A DNA stretch of 64,000 nt, taken from assembly GCA_900469955.1 (NCBI GenBank), contig UBYX01000003.1, positions 451,870-515,869 of the forward strand, read 5' to 3'. The notes beneath the pieces are model-generated. The model did not search any database and had not been told where the DNA came from. It worked only from the letters and a program-made list of their open reading frames with translations. The position numbers were made by a program, and so were the translations under genes. This DNA comes from Hyphomicrobiales bacterium. Lineage in GTDB: Bacteria > Pseudomonadota > Alphaproteobacteria > Rhizobiales > Rhizobiaceae. Each line of letters starts with the position of its first letter. Positions within the stretch are counted from its first letter, which is position 1. This document shows, piece by piece, positions 17,158 through 25,711 of this stretch.

Positions 17158-17874
17158 TCACCGGCTACCGCTGTCGCGCAGCTCCCGCTCGGCACGTTCC
17201 AACGCACTGGAATTCAATACTTTACGCAGGAGCGCAACGGCGACCGCACGCATGCGCAGATTGTACCAGCCTTCCATTCCATCGTCGGGCAGGTCGTAAA
17301 CGTCGAGCTTTTCGTAAAGCTGCTGCAGCCTGTTCTGGACGCTGCGCAGAGAAAGTCGCTTGCGCTGGGCGATCGCCTTGTCGGTCAGGCCCAGTGCCAC
17401 ATCCACCAGGATCTCGTACTCCGCATCGGTCAATCCGTGGGCGTTCCCGAGGCTCTTTTGCTGGATACCTCTTACTTCGCGATCAATGACGCATTGTGAT
17501 TCAACAAAAACGCTTCTGAGCGCCAGTTTGAGCCGTTCGTCGGAGGCCGATTTGAGCACATAACCGTAAGTCGCACCTTCCGGTACGATCCGAGAGACAC
17601 CGCGGACATAGGCTTCGTCGGAATAATTGGACCAGAAGAGAATTTTCGTGTCCGGTCTTTCGCGCCAGATGGTGCGAGCCGCTTCAATCCCATTGCGCTC
17701 GCTCATCTGCAGATCCATGACGACATGTTCCATACGGGACTTGCGGGCTTCTATTTCACCACTCTGGCCATTTTCCGCCTCCACGACCATGTCACATTCC
17801 GGCAACGCGGCACGAACCGCTTCATGCAGATAGGAGCGGTGCAGGGGGTCGTCCTCGACGATCAATACCCTCAT
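17158..17874 (-). CDS. NarL/FixJ-type response regulator
   Basis: A 238-residue response regulator. The receiver domain (about 1-125) has the acidic pair VEDD, the phospho-acceptor Asp in HVVMDLQMSERNG (about 54) and Lys in YVLKSAS (about 110). A LuxR-type helix-turn-helix follows (HGLTDAEYEILVDVALGLTDKAIAQRKRLSLRSVQNRLQQLYEKL, about 147-190), with a C-terminal tail of about 45 residues. ATG 17874 begins two bases after the kinase stop. It probably acts on the divergent sugar-transport operon starting at 19348. Confidence 0.9.
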   Translation of the reverse strand: MRVLIVEDDPLHRSYLHEAVRAALPECDMVVEAENGQSGEIEARKSRMEHVVMDLQMSERNGIEAARTIWRERPDTKILFWSNYSDEAYVRGVSRIVPEGATYGYVLKSASDERLKLALRSVFVESQCVIDREVRGIQQKSLGNAHGLTDAEYEILVDVALGLTDKAIAQRKRLSLRSVQNRLQQLYEKLDVYDLPDDGMEGWYNLRMRAVAVALLRKVLNSSALERAERELRDSGSR

Positions 17875-17876
17875 TG

Positions 17877-19109
17877 TCAATGCTCCCGTACCCTTTTGCG
17901 GCCGACAGGCAATAGGACTTTTACAAAGGTGCCGGTCCCTGATCCGTTCTGACCGATCTCAAATCGCGCAGCGATCAGACGGGCGCGCGTCTTCATGTTG
18001 TCAATTCCGTGCCCCCCCGGATTACCGGAGCAGAGCACTCCAACGCCGTCGTCAATGACCTCGATAGACAAAGTGCCATTTAGGTTCTTGATATGCACGA
18101 GGATCATCTCCGGCTGGGCGTGGCGGATGGCGTTGTTAACGGCCTCCTGCACGATACGGAACAGCGCAGTCGCCACCGTCTGGCCGAGGACATCGAGTGC
18201 CCCATTGCTCTCATCCACCAGCTGGCATCTAATCGGCAGGCCGCTTTCTCGCGCCGAACGATCAAGATGGTTTTCGATTGCTTCCGCGACACCAAAGAGC
18301 TGCAGAACTGTGGGCTTTGCCTCTTCAATGATCTGGCGCAGGTCATGCATGCAAAGCTGTAGCGCCCGGCCCAAAGGTTCCAATGTTTCTCCCGGCAGTT
18401 CCGCCTGCTTGCTTAGCCGCTCCATGCGTCGCGCCAGCCGCGTCAGGTCAGCGAGGGTCTGGTCATGCAAGTCCATGCCGATACGCTGCCGCTCCGCCTC
18501 CAACGCCTCGGTAAGCTTTAGCGCACCAAGTCTCAGCCCCTCCTCGCGGGCACGAGCTTCAGCTTCAACGATGGCTGAGCGTTTGGCCTGCTCGGCGGCC
18601 CGCAGCGCATAAAAGTATGGGGCTAGCAGGTCGGCGATTGACCGGGCATTCTCCACATCCTCCATCGTATAATAGTCGTGGCGATGACTGGAGCAGCTCA
18701 ATGCTCCGATGATATCCCCCTGTACCTTCAGCGGCACGTGCAAACGGCTGCGCAGCGACAATTCCACGATCGGGCTCGAAAAGGCACCTTCGAAGTGAAA
18801 TCGCGGATCCGCGCATGCATCCGGTGAAAGAAGGAAACCCACATCGCCGGATAAAAGGCTGCGTATTGGGCTGCCACTCAAGAGTGCTGGCGGATGCTTG
18901 CTCCAGGCGGTTTGAAGTCCGCTTTCATAAGCGATGTGATACTTGCCATCGACCATCTTTATGCAAACGTCGAGATGGTCATGCGGGATGATATGGCTGA
19001 TTTCGGCAGCCACAGCCTGGATGATGGAATGAAAATCGAGCTGGCCCGCGAGCAGCCGAGAAATTCCCAGATAGCGGTCGAACAGCGACTCGCGCGTCGG
19101 ATTGAGCAT
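17877..19109 (-). CDS. Soluble GAF-domain sensor histidine kinase (HisKA_3)
   Basis: A 410-residue NarX/DegS-class kinase without transmembrane segments. A GAF domain covers about 15-170. The HisKA_3 dimerisation box is EAERQRIGMDLHDQTLADL with the phospho-acceptor His, and the HATPase domain shows LFRIVQEAVNNAIRHAQ (N box), DDGVG and GHGIDNMKTRARL. ATG 19109 is chosen because GGAGGAGGTCCAGGT lies directly in front. Being cytosolic, it should sense an intracellular ligand through the GAF domain. It is cotranscribed with the response regulator and divergent from the RbsABC-type operon. Confidence 0.9.
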   Translation of the reverse strand: MLNPTRESLFDRYLGISRLLAGQLDFHSIIQAVAAEISHIIPHDHLDVCIKMVDGKYHIAYESGLQTAWSKHPPALLSGSPIRSLLSGDVGFLLSPDACADPRFHFEGAFSSPIVELSLRSRLHVPLKVQGDIIGALSCSSHRHDYYTMEDVENARSIADLLAPYFYALRAAEQAKRSAIVEAEARAREEGLRLGALKLTEALEAERQRIGMDLHDQTLADLTRLARRMERLSKQAELPGETLEPLGRALQLCMHDLRQIIEEAKPTVLQLFGVAEAIENHLDRSARESGLPIRCQLVDESNGALDVLGQTVATALFRIVQEAVNNAIRHAQPEMILVHIKNLNGTLSIEVIDDGVGVLCSGNPGGHGIDNMKTRARLIAARFEIGQNGSGTGTFVKVLLPVGRKRVREH

Positions 19110-19166
19110 ACCTGGACCTCCTCCCAAGTCCTTTTCCAATTAAGCGCCTGCTTCACAGCTTTGTCT

Positions 19167-19203
19167 TGCGGGAACCCGCAGATTTTGCGCGACTATCCGC
19201 AAA
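19167..19203. promoter_or_regulatory. Inverted repeats between kinase and sugar operon
   Basis: The 238-base divergent region between the kinase gene and the sugar-binding protein holds TGCGGG-AA-CCCGCA (19167-19180) and TTTGCG-N8-CGCAAA (19184-19203), both perfect in their arms and sharing the core TGCG. They may be sites for the NarL-type regulator. The symmetry is seen directly; the role is a weak inference. Confidence 0.35.
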
Positions 19204-19347
19204 CACATTGCTTGGATGCGCCTGTACAACACCCGCGTTTTTCCTCATTCTCGATCTACTGAGCAACCGGGCCTCAGTGCAATCACTATCTCCGTTCACC
19301 GTTGAGGAGCGGCCGGAGATGAGCCCGTCGGGACTAGGGAGGAAATC

Positions 19348-20364
19348 ATGTTCATCAGGAAGATGCTGTTTGCATCTGTTGCCGCCGTCTGCATCACTGC
19401 CCCGCTTTCCGCGATGGCAGATACCGCAGGCAAAAAGATCGCTCTGTCTAACAACTATGCCGGCAATTCATGGCGGCAAGCCATGCTGACGAGTTGGGAC
19501 AAGATTACCAAGGACGCCGTAGCCAAAGGCGTCGTCGCCGCTGCCGATCCGTTCACTACAGCTGAGAACCAGGCCACCGAACAGGCCGCGCAGATCCAGA
19601 ACCTCATTCTGCAGGGCTATGACGCCATCGTCGTAAATGCCGCCTCTCCCACCGCCCTCAATGGTGCGATCAAGGAGGCCTGCGACGCAGGTATCACCGT
19701 CGTTTCCTTCGACGGCATCGTCACCGAACCCTGCGCCTGGCGCATTGCGGTGGATTTCAAAGCGATGGGCGAAAGCCAGATCGAATACCTCGCCAAGAAA
19801 CTGCCAAAGGGTGGAAACCTGCTGGAGATCAGAGGCCTTGCCGGGGTCTCGGTGGACGACGAAATTCACGCGGGCATTCAGGCCGGCGTCCAGAAAAATC
19901 CGCAGTTCAAGATCGTCGGATCCGTCAACGGCGACTGGGCTCAGGATGTCGCTCAGCGTGCCGTTGCCGGCATTCTCCCAAGCCTTCCGGAGATCGCCGC
20001 TGTCGTCACCCAAGGCGGCGACGGCTACGGAGCCGCCCAGGCCTTTGCGGCAGCCAAGCGACCGACCCCGACGTTTGTCATGGGCAACCGCGAGGACGAA
20101 CTCGTCTGGTGGAAGCAACAGAAGGACAAGAATGGTTACGAGACCATGTCCGTCTCGATCGCTCCTGGCGTGTCGACCTTGGCCTTTTGGGTCGCACAGC
20201 AAATCCTCGACGGCAAGGAGGTCAAGAAGGACCTGGTCGTGCCCTTCCTGCGCATTGATCAGGATAACCTCGAGGCCAACCTCGCTAAAACACAAAAAGG
20301 CGGCGTAGCGAACGTTGAGTATTCGCTTGAAGACGCCCAGAAGGTGATCAGCGCCGCAAAGTGA
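19348..20364 (+). CDS. RbsB-type sugar ABC substrate-binding protein
   Basis: A 338-residue periplasmic binding protein of the ribose/galactose (CUT2) class. The signal peptide covers about 1-24 (ending AMA). Typical features are KIALSNNYAGNSWRQAM near the mature N-terminus, the ligand-loop region IVVNAASPTALNGAIKEACDAGITVVSFDG, and the hinge side ending near VEYSLEDAQKVI. The start is fixed by GGGAGGAAATC before ATG. It is the first gene of a five-gene operon. A strong hairpin 23 bases after its stop may protect its message. Confidence 0.9.
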   Translation: MFIRKMLFASVAAVCITAPLSAMADTAGKKIALSNNYAGNSWRQAMLTSWDKITKDAVAKGVVAAADPFTTAENQATEQAAQIQNLILQGYDAIVVNAASPTALNGAIKEACDAGITVVSFDGIVTEPCAWRIAVDFKAMGESQIEYLAKKLPKGGNLLEIRGLAGVSVDDEIHAGIQAGVQKNPQFKIVGSVNGDWAQDVAQRAVAGILPSLPEIAAVVTQGGDGYGAAQAFAAAKRPTPTFVMGNREDELVWWKQQKDKNGYETMSVSIAPGVSTLAFWVAQQILDGKEVKKDLVVPFLRIDQDNLEANLAKTQKGGVANVEYSLEDAQKVISAAK

Positions 20365-20387
20365 CGGTTGAGAGAGCCGAGATGAAA

Positions 20388-20409
20388 GGCGGTGCCGCCA
20401 GGCGCCGCC
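20388..20409 (+). other. Intercistronic hairpin after binding-protein gene
   Basis: GGCGGTGCC pairs with GGCGCCGCC around a GCCA loop: a 9-bp stem with one G-U wobble. It lies 23 bases after the binding-protein stop and 45 bases before the ATPase start. There is no T-run, so it is unlikely to be a full terminator; it more likely stabilises the upstream message or causes partial termination. Confidence 0.55.
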
Positions 20410-20454
20410 AGCTATATCAACACCCGTCCGGTCGAGCCCTAAACACGAGCCTTC

Positions 20455-21918
20455 ATGACTGCAAACCTGATGAAAAATGAGGTGGTCGCCGCGCGCGGCG
20501 TCAAGCTCGCCTTTGGTGCCGTCAAGGCGTTGGACGGCGTCGATCTCGTTATACGAGCCGGTGAATGCGTCGGTCTGGTTGGACACAACGGGGCCGGCAA
20601 ATCGACTATCGTCAACGTCATCAATGGCGGCCTTTCCCCCCAGGAAGGGGTGGTCAGCTACGGGGGCGAGACCAGCGGACACGGAATCGCCACGGCGCGT
20701 GCCAGTGGCGTACGCTGCGTCTTCCAAGAGCTTTCTCTCTGCCCCAACCTCACCGTGAACGAAAATGTCAGGATCATGCATCCTGACCTGAAAGGCTGGA
20801 ATTGGCGCAGCCGTGCCTTGGAACTCGTTAAAAAGCAGCTTCAGGAGATTTTCCCCGGCCATGGCATCGATTGCGATAGTACGGTCGACGATCTTTCGAT
20901 TGCCGAACGTCAGATGGTGGAAATTGCCATCAGCTTTGCGGGGTTTGTTGTCCCACCCAAGCTCGTCATCCTTGATGAACCGACCTCGTCGCTCGATGCG
21001 GGACTTGCGGCACAGATGATGGCCTATATCAGACGCTTCGTCGCAGATGGCGGAGCGGTCTTGCTGATCTCTCACATTCTTGGGGAAATCTTGTCGACTG
21101 CCGACCGTATCGTCGTAATGAAGGACGGCCGTGTTGTCGCCGACCGCCTAGCCTCGGAAATGAATGCCCGAAGCCTCGTAGAAGCCATGGGCAACGTGGT
21201 GCGAGAACAGGAATATCAGCGCTCGGGCATCGCAAGGTCAAGCTCACCCGTACTTTCGATGCCGCCCCGACGCGGACGCGGGCTTGCCTTCGAGGCCTAC
21301 CGCGGCGAAATCGTCGGACTCGCCGGCCTTGGTGGCCACGGTCAAACAGAGACACTTCTCGACCTCTATCTTTCACGCAATGGTAACTGGTGGCCGACGC
21401 CACGGGACGAGCTTGCCTTCGTCGCGGGAGACCGAAGCCTCAACGGAACTTTTCCGCTCTGGAGCATCCTGAAGAACCTCACCATAGCCTCGTTGCAGGA
21501 GCTTTCCTCACGCACATTCATCGACAACGCGCGCGAAAACCGCCTGGGCCTCGGCTGGAAGAACCGCATCGAGATCCGTACCCCCGACCTGGAAAACCGC
21601 ATCCTGTCGCTCTCCGGTGGCAATCAGCAGAAGGTACTGTTTGCCCGCGCGCTTGCCACCACGGCGAGAACGGTGCTGATGGACGACCCGATGCGCGGCG
21701 TTGACGTCGGAACCAAGCAGGAGGTCTACGAAATTTTGCGTTCCGAGGCCGCTTCGGGCCGATCCTTCATCTGGTATTCCACAGAGATGGATGAGATCCG
21801 ACTTTGCGACCGCGTCTATGTCTTTCGCGAAGGAGCGATCGTCGCCGAACTCGCCGGTGAGGCGGTAACCGAAAAGAACGTCCTCGCCGCCTCATTCAGC
21901 GCGGGAGAAGCGGCATGA
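20455..21918 (+). CDS. RbsA-type double-domain sugar ABC ATPase
   Basis: A 487-residue CUT2 ATPase with two fused nucleotide-binding domains. The N-terminal domain has Walker [10 protein letters not shown], signature [12 protein letters not shown] and Walker [13 protein letters not shown]. The C-terminal domain has the usual degenerate A loop (GLGGHGQTE), [15 protein letters not shown] and a Walker B reading [11 protein letters not shown], where the usual catalytic Glu is Asp. That change suggests the second site is weak or inactive, as is common for one half of such proteins. It overlaps the first permease gene by 4 bases. Confidence 0.9.
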   Translation: MTANLMKNEVVAARGVKLAFGAVKALDGVDLVIRAGECVGLVGHNGAGKSTIVNVINGGLSPQEGVVSYGGETSGHGIATARASGVRCVFQELSLCPNLTVNENVRIMHPDLKGWNWRSRALELVKKQLQEIFPGHGIDCDSTVDDLSIAERQMVEIAISFAGFVVPPKLVILDEPTSSLDAGLAAQMMAYIRRFVADGGAVLLISHILGEILSTADRIVVMKDGRVVADRLASEMNARSLVEAMGNVVREQEYQRSGIARSSSPVLSMPPRRGRGLAFEAYRGEIVGLAGLGGHGQTETLLDLYLSRNGNWWPTPRDELAFVAGDRSLNGTFPLWSILKNLTIASLQELSSRTFIDNARENRLGLGWKNRIEIRTPDLENRILSLSGGNQQKVLFARALATTARTVLMDDPMRGVDVGTKQEVYEILRSEAASGRSFIWYSTEMDEIRLCDRVYVFREGAIVAELAGEAVTEKNVLAASFSAGEAA

Positions 21919-22856
21919 AACTTTCTTCTAGCGCCGTTCGGCTCATCATTCCGGCCGCTTCGCTGGCGGTTTTGTTGGCGGCCGTCTTTTATATGCAGCC
22001 GCGTGCCATGAGCTATACGGGGCTCAACCTGCTCTTCAATCTCGCGGTGCCCATTGCACTCGCAACGGTGGCGCAGATGGTCATCATGGCGGTCAATGAC
22101 CTTGACCTCTCGATGGGCACGTTCGTCAGCTTTTGTGCCTGCGTCACGGCCACTTTCTTGCAGGCCTCACCGGGAACCGGTATCCTGATATTCTTGGGCG
22201 CCATCGCTGCTTACGCAGCAATGGGCGTCATTATCTATGTCCGCGAATTACCGGCAATCGTCGTAACGCTCGGCATGAGCTTCGTTTGGGGTGGTCTTGC
22301 GGTTTTGATCTTGCCGTCGCCGGGCGGCACGGCACCTGGGTGGGCGCGCTGGTTGATGACGTCGAAGCCGCCGTTTGTCCCAATGGCGATCGTCGCCAGC
22401 GTGGTTATTGCTCTTGCCACCCATTTCCTCATCATGCGCTCGTCCTTCGGTGTGCTCATCCGTGGCGCGGGAGGGAATGTCCGTTCGGTCGAACGCGCCG
22501 GTTGGTCGGTCGTCAAGGTGCGCGCGGCCGCCTATGCGCTCGCAGGGTTCTTCGCGGTGCTGTCAGGTATCGCACTGGTCGGCCTGACGACCTCCGCAGA
22601 CGCGAATATCGCACTCCGCTACACCTTGCTGTCGATCGCAGGCGTTATCTTGGGCGGCGGTGAATTTGTTGGCGGCAAGATCTCGCCGATCGGTGCCGTC
22701 ATCGGCGCGTTGACACTGGCGTTGGCCGGCTCCTTCCTCTCCTTCATGCGCATCTCGCCGGATTGGCAGATCGGAGCCCAGGGCGCGATTCTGATCGTCG
22801 TTTTGGCGATGCGTCTGTTCCTCAACAGATTGGAAAAGCGGGAGAAGAGCCGATGA
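21915..22856 (+). CDS. RbsC-type sugar ABC permease 1
   Basis: A 313-residue CUT2 permease with about eight to nine predicted spans. The conserved RbsC-like segments [20 protein letters not shown] (about 52-71) and the EAA-like loop [22 protein letters not shown] (about 177-198) are visible. Its ATG overlaps the ATPase stop, and its own stop overlaps the next permease start (ATGA at 22853-22856), so both permeases are likely made in equal amounts and pair as a heterodimer. Confidence 0.9.
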   Translation: MKLSSSAVRLIIPAASLAVLLAAVFYMQPRAMSYTGLNLLFNLAVPIALATVAQMVIMAVNDLDLSMGTFVSFCACVTATFLQASPGTGILIFLGAIAAYAAMGVIIYVRELPAIVVTLGMSFVWGGLAVLILPSPGGTAPGWARWLMTSKPPFVPMAIVASVVIALATHFLIMRSSFGVLIRGAGGNVRSVERAGWSVVKVRAAAYALAGFFAVLSGIALVGLTTSADANIALRYTLLSIAGVILGGGEFVGGKISPIGAVIGALTLALAGSFLSFMRISPDWQIGAQGAILIVVLAMRLFLNRLEKREKSR

Positions 22857-23800
22857 ATGGCCATCGCCTGCTCCTCGCCAAGCCCTGGATCTGGTCTTTC
22901 GCAGCAACGGCTAGCGTCTGGATCATCACTGTGCTCTTCACCGGCGGAGCGAGTTCTGTCGGATTATCTCAGGCCGCTTTGACCTTTGCTGCATTCTCCG
23001 TGATCGTTGGCATCGGCCAGATGTTCGTGATCACTCTCGGGCCGGGCAATATTGACCTGTCCGTTCCGGCAACGATGACGTTGTCGGGCACCCTGGCTTT
23101 AAAATTGATGGATGTGCAGGACAGCATGATCCTGGTCGGTCTCATCTTGTCCATCTTGCTTGGTGCCATCATCGGCCTGGGCAATTATGCGCTGATCAAA
23201 ATATTGAAGATCCCGCCCATCATCGCAACGCTGTCGATGAGTTTCATCGTCCAATCGACGGCCATCTGGACCAACCGCGGCCTACGCATCAAGCCGCCGG
23301 AAACACTTGCAAGTTTCACCACGTCCAGCCTTCTCGGCATCCCCCACGTCGCGATCGTGGCTCTGATCCTCTCCGCCTTCGCCTGGCTGCTCTTGGAAAA
23401 AACCATCTACGGGCGCTGGATCTCCGCCATCGGCCAGAGCACGTTTGCGGCGCGAATGGCCGGTATACCAGTCGATGGCACGCGGCTCGTGACCTACATG
23501 CTCTGCGCTGTGCTTGCCTCTGTCTGTGGCTATCTACTCGCCAGTTTCTCCGGCGGGGCCGCCCTCAACATGGGGGCCGAATATCTCCTCATGTCGATCG
23601 CGGTCGTTGTGATCGGCGGCACAGCAGTGGCAGGCGGAAATTCCAATATCCCAGGCATCTGGGGAGCCTCTCTCTTCATGTTCCTCGTTGTGTCGATGCT
23701 GAATACCTATGGTTTCGGCGCGGGCTTCCGTCTCATTCTTACCGGCCTCCTCATTATCGCCGTCATCCTTGTGGCCGGCGGTCGCCGATCCACCCGATAA
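22853..23800 (+). CDS. RbsC-type sugar ABC permease 2
   Basis: A 315-residue CUT2 permease. ATG 22853 is preferred because it overlaps the upstream stop by ATGA and begins a normal RbsC N-terminus ([15 protein letters not shown]); longer frames only add residues from within the neighbour. The region FVITLGPGNIDLSVPATM matches the GGIDLSV motif of RbsC, and IYGRWISAIGQSTFAARMAGIPV is the ATPase-contact loop. Having two different permeases is a variation on the usual RbsC homodimer. Confidence 0.9.
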   Translation: MNGHRLLLAKPWIWSFAATASVWIITVLFTGGASSVGLSQAALTFAAFSVIVGIGQMFVITLGPGNIDLSVPATMTLSGTLALKLMDVQDSMILVGLILSILLGAIIGLGNYALIKILKIPPIIATLSMSFIVQSTAIWTNRGLRIKPPETLASFTTSSLLGIPHVAIVALILSAFAWLLLEKTIYGRWISAIGQSTFAARMAGIPVDGTRLVTYMLCAVLASVCGYLLASFSGGAALNMGAEYLLMSIAVVVIGGTAVAGGNSNIPGIWGASLFMFLVVSMLNTYGFGAGFRLILTGLLIIAVILVAGGRRSTR

Positions 23801-23819
23801 CTGAAATCGGACAACAGCC

Positions 23820-24737
23820 ATGCCCCAGAAATTGTCGATCTATGAAATTCACGACGAGCGCTTTCGGCAACTGATCGTCGCCAGCGCAAGACTGGAGGAA
23901 CTCTACAGCGAATGCCGGTGGGCAGAGGGGCCCGTTTGGTTCGCTGATCTCAACTGCTTGATCTGGAGCGATATTCCCAACCAACGCATGTTGCGGTGGG
24001 TGCCAGATGGCACCGTATCGGTTTTTCGTTCACCCTCCAACTTCGTCAACGGCAACACGCGCGACCGTCAGGGCCGGCTGATATCGTGCGAACACGGCGG
24101 CCGGCGCGTGGTGCGAACGGAGATCGACGGCACGCTCACAACCCTGGCAGATCGCTATCAGGGCAAGCGGTTGAATTCCCCAAATGATGTGGTGGTGCGT
24201 TCCGACGGCAGCATCTGGTTTACCGACCCTACCTACGGCATCAAGTCCGACTACGAAGGTTATCGGGCCGAGCCCGAACAGGCTACCCGCAACGTCTATC
24301 GGCTGGATCCGGAAACTGGCGCTCTCGACGCGGTGATCACCGATTTTGGCCAGCCCAACGGGCTCGCCTTTTCCCCCGATGAGACCAGGCTCTACGTCGC
24401 CGATTCGGCTTCAAGCCACGACGTGACTGCCCCGCGTCACATCCGCGTCTTCGAGGTTGTTGACGGCAAGACCGTGACGAATGGAAGGATCTTCTGCAGT
24501 CTCGATAACGGCCTGCCAGACGGCTTCCGTATCGATGTGCAAGGCAACCTCTGGACAAGTGCAGGCGATGGCGTCCACTGCTTCTCCCCCGAGGGAGCCC
24601 TGCTCGGAAAAATCCTGGTGCCGCAGACAGTCGCCAATCTCACCTTCGGCGGTCCGCGGCGCAACAGGCTCTTCATTACTGCAACCAGGTCTGTCTACTC
24701 GGTCTTCGTGGCGACCAATGGCGTGGCCCTCGGCTGA
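23820..24737 (+). CDS. SMP-30/gluconolactonase-family sugar lactonase
   Basis: A 305-residue six-bladed beta-propeller hydrolase. Family motifs are CRWAEGPVWFADLNCLIWSDI (metal ligand Glu36), NGNTRDRQGRLISCEHGGRRV, LNSPNDVVVRSDGSIWFTDPTYGI (Asn ligand) and QPNGLAFSPDETRLYVADS (Asp ligand and base). Such enzymes hydrolyse aldonolactones to the acids. It is 19 bases after the last permease, so the operon probably imports an aldose, which is oxidised to a lactone elsewhere and then opened here. Confidence 0.9.
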   Translation: MPQKLSIYEIHDERFRQLIVASARLEELYSECRWAEGPVWFADLNCLIWSDIPNQRMLRWVPDGTVSVFRSPSNFVNGNTRDRQGRLISCEHGGRRVVRTEIDGTLTTLADRYQGKRLNSPNDVVVRSDGSIWFTDPTYGIKSDYEGYRAEPEQATRNVYRLDPETGALDAVITDFGQPNGLAFSPDETRLYVADSASSHDVTAPRHIRVFEVVDGKTVTNGRIFCSLDNGLPDGFRIDVQGNLWTSAGDGVHCFSPEGALLGKILVPQTVANLTFGGPRRNRLFITATRSVYSVFVATNGVALG

Positions 24738-24776
24738 CCCACGCTGGCCACGCAAGCACAGGTTAACGCATGCAGA

Positions 24777-25589
24777 TCATCCGTGCTTTTGGGCGCAGAT
24801 CGCATAGCGATGCTGGGTGGCTCGTTCGAGCCCCTTCAAGAAGCTGAAGTTCTTGCGCTGGCTGCGGTGGATCGCTCCCAAACGCGTATCGACGGTAATC
24901 TTGTCGAAACCTGCCTGCTTGAGCAGTTCGACAACCGCCTCGGCGCGAGCCCCTTGTGAAAAATGGACGCGCGAAAGAATGTTTTGATGGGTCTGTGCAA
25001 GGGCCGGCGTGTGGGGGCCGTTCTGCTGCCCGCTGCCGCCAAAGCCAACCTTCACCAGCAACGCAGAGAGCTTCTTGGCAAGACGTGACACCAGACTTGG
25101 ATTGACGAAATCACCGTCGATGATCAGAAGCCGACCCGATGGCTTCAGCACCCTGTGCCATTCACGAAAACAGGCCACGGGATCGACAAGCGTCCAGACG
25201 AGATGGCGATTGGTGATCACGTCATAGCTATTGTCGTCTTCCATGGTGCGTTCGGCATCACCCATCAAGAAGCGGATCTGCCGGCCCCTTTTCTTGGCTT
25301 TGGCCCGCGCCCGCTCCAGCATGGCTTCCGACCAGTCCATGCCCGTGACCTTGAAAGAGAGATCGTCGAGGAGATGAGAGACAACCGCCGTCCCGCAGGC
25401 AAGATCGAGCGCTGCTTTTCCCGTACCGTCTCCGAGATGCTTTCGCAAAAGCGCGTGCCACGCTGACCTCTCGTCTTCGGAGAAGATTTCATGCCCCGGT
25501 TGGCTGTCGAAAGTCTCCGCCCTGAGCGACCAGTAGGCTTTGATCTCATCGCGAAGATCATGGTTGCTGAGGATGGGCTGATTGAGCAT
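24777..25589 (-). CDS. Class I SAM-dependent methyltransferase
   Basis: A 270-residue methyltransferase. Motif I is ALDLACGTAVVSHLL (about 59-73), motif II/III region VTGMDWSEAMLERARAKA, and motif IV DNSYDVITNRHLVWTLVDP. The rest, with GRLLIIDGD, fits the UbiE/methyltransferase-11 fold. It is divergent from the iron-type transporter genes with a 122-base gap that contains a RirA-box-like element, so it may be co-regulated by iron and act on a metallophore. That link is inferred from position only. Confidence 0.82.
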   Translation of the reverse strand: MLNQPILSNHDLRDEIKAYWSLRAETFDSQPGHEIFSEDERSAWHALLRKHLGDGTGKAALDLACGTAVVSHLLDDLSFKVTGMDWSEAMLERARAKAKKRGRQIRFLMGDAERTMEDDNSYDVITNRHLVWTLVDPVACFREWHRVLKPSGRLLIIDGDFVNPSLVSRLAKKLSALLVKVGFGGSGQQNGPHTPALAQTHQNILSRVHFSQGARAEAVVELLKQAGFDKITVDTRLGAIHRSQRKNFSFLKGLERATQHRYAICAQKHG

Positions 25590-25645
25590 GTCACACCTTT
25601 CGAAGGCCGGTCAAACTAGATTGGAAGCCTTCTAAAAGATATTTC

Positions 25646-25674
25646 TTGACGACGGAAGTCATGAAAACATAAAT
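25646..25674 (+). promoter_or_regulatory. Promoter with RirA-box-like TGA-N9-TCA element
   Basis: A -35 TTGACG (25646-25651) and -10 ATAAAT (25669-25674) are 17 bases apart, 38 bases upstream of the first binding-protein ATG. Overlapping the -35 is TGA-N9-TCA (25647-25661), the form described for iron-responsive RirA operators in rhizobia. Iron repression of the transporter operon is therefore likely but rests on a short motif. Confidence 0.5.
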
Positions 25675-25711
25675 CCCAGCAATTCACACCCATATAGGAG
25701 AGGAACCCGTG

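Noticed and set aside
19468..21075. 535-codon open frame on the minus strand
   Set aside because: Antisense to the sugar-binding protein and the RbsA-type ATPase; it has no recognisable domain or ribosome site.
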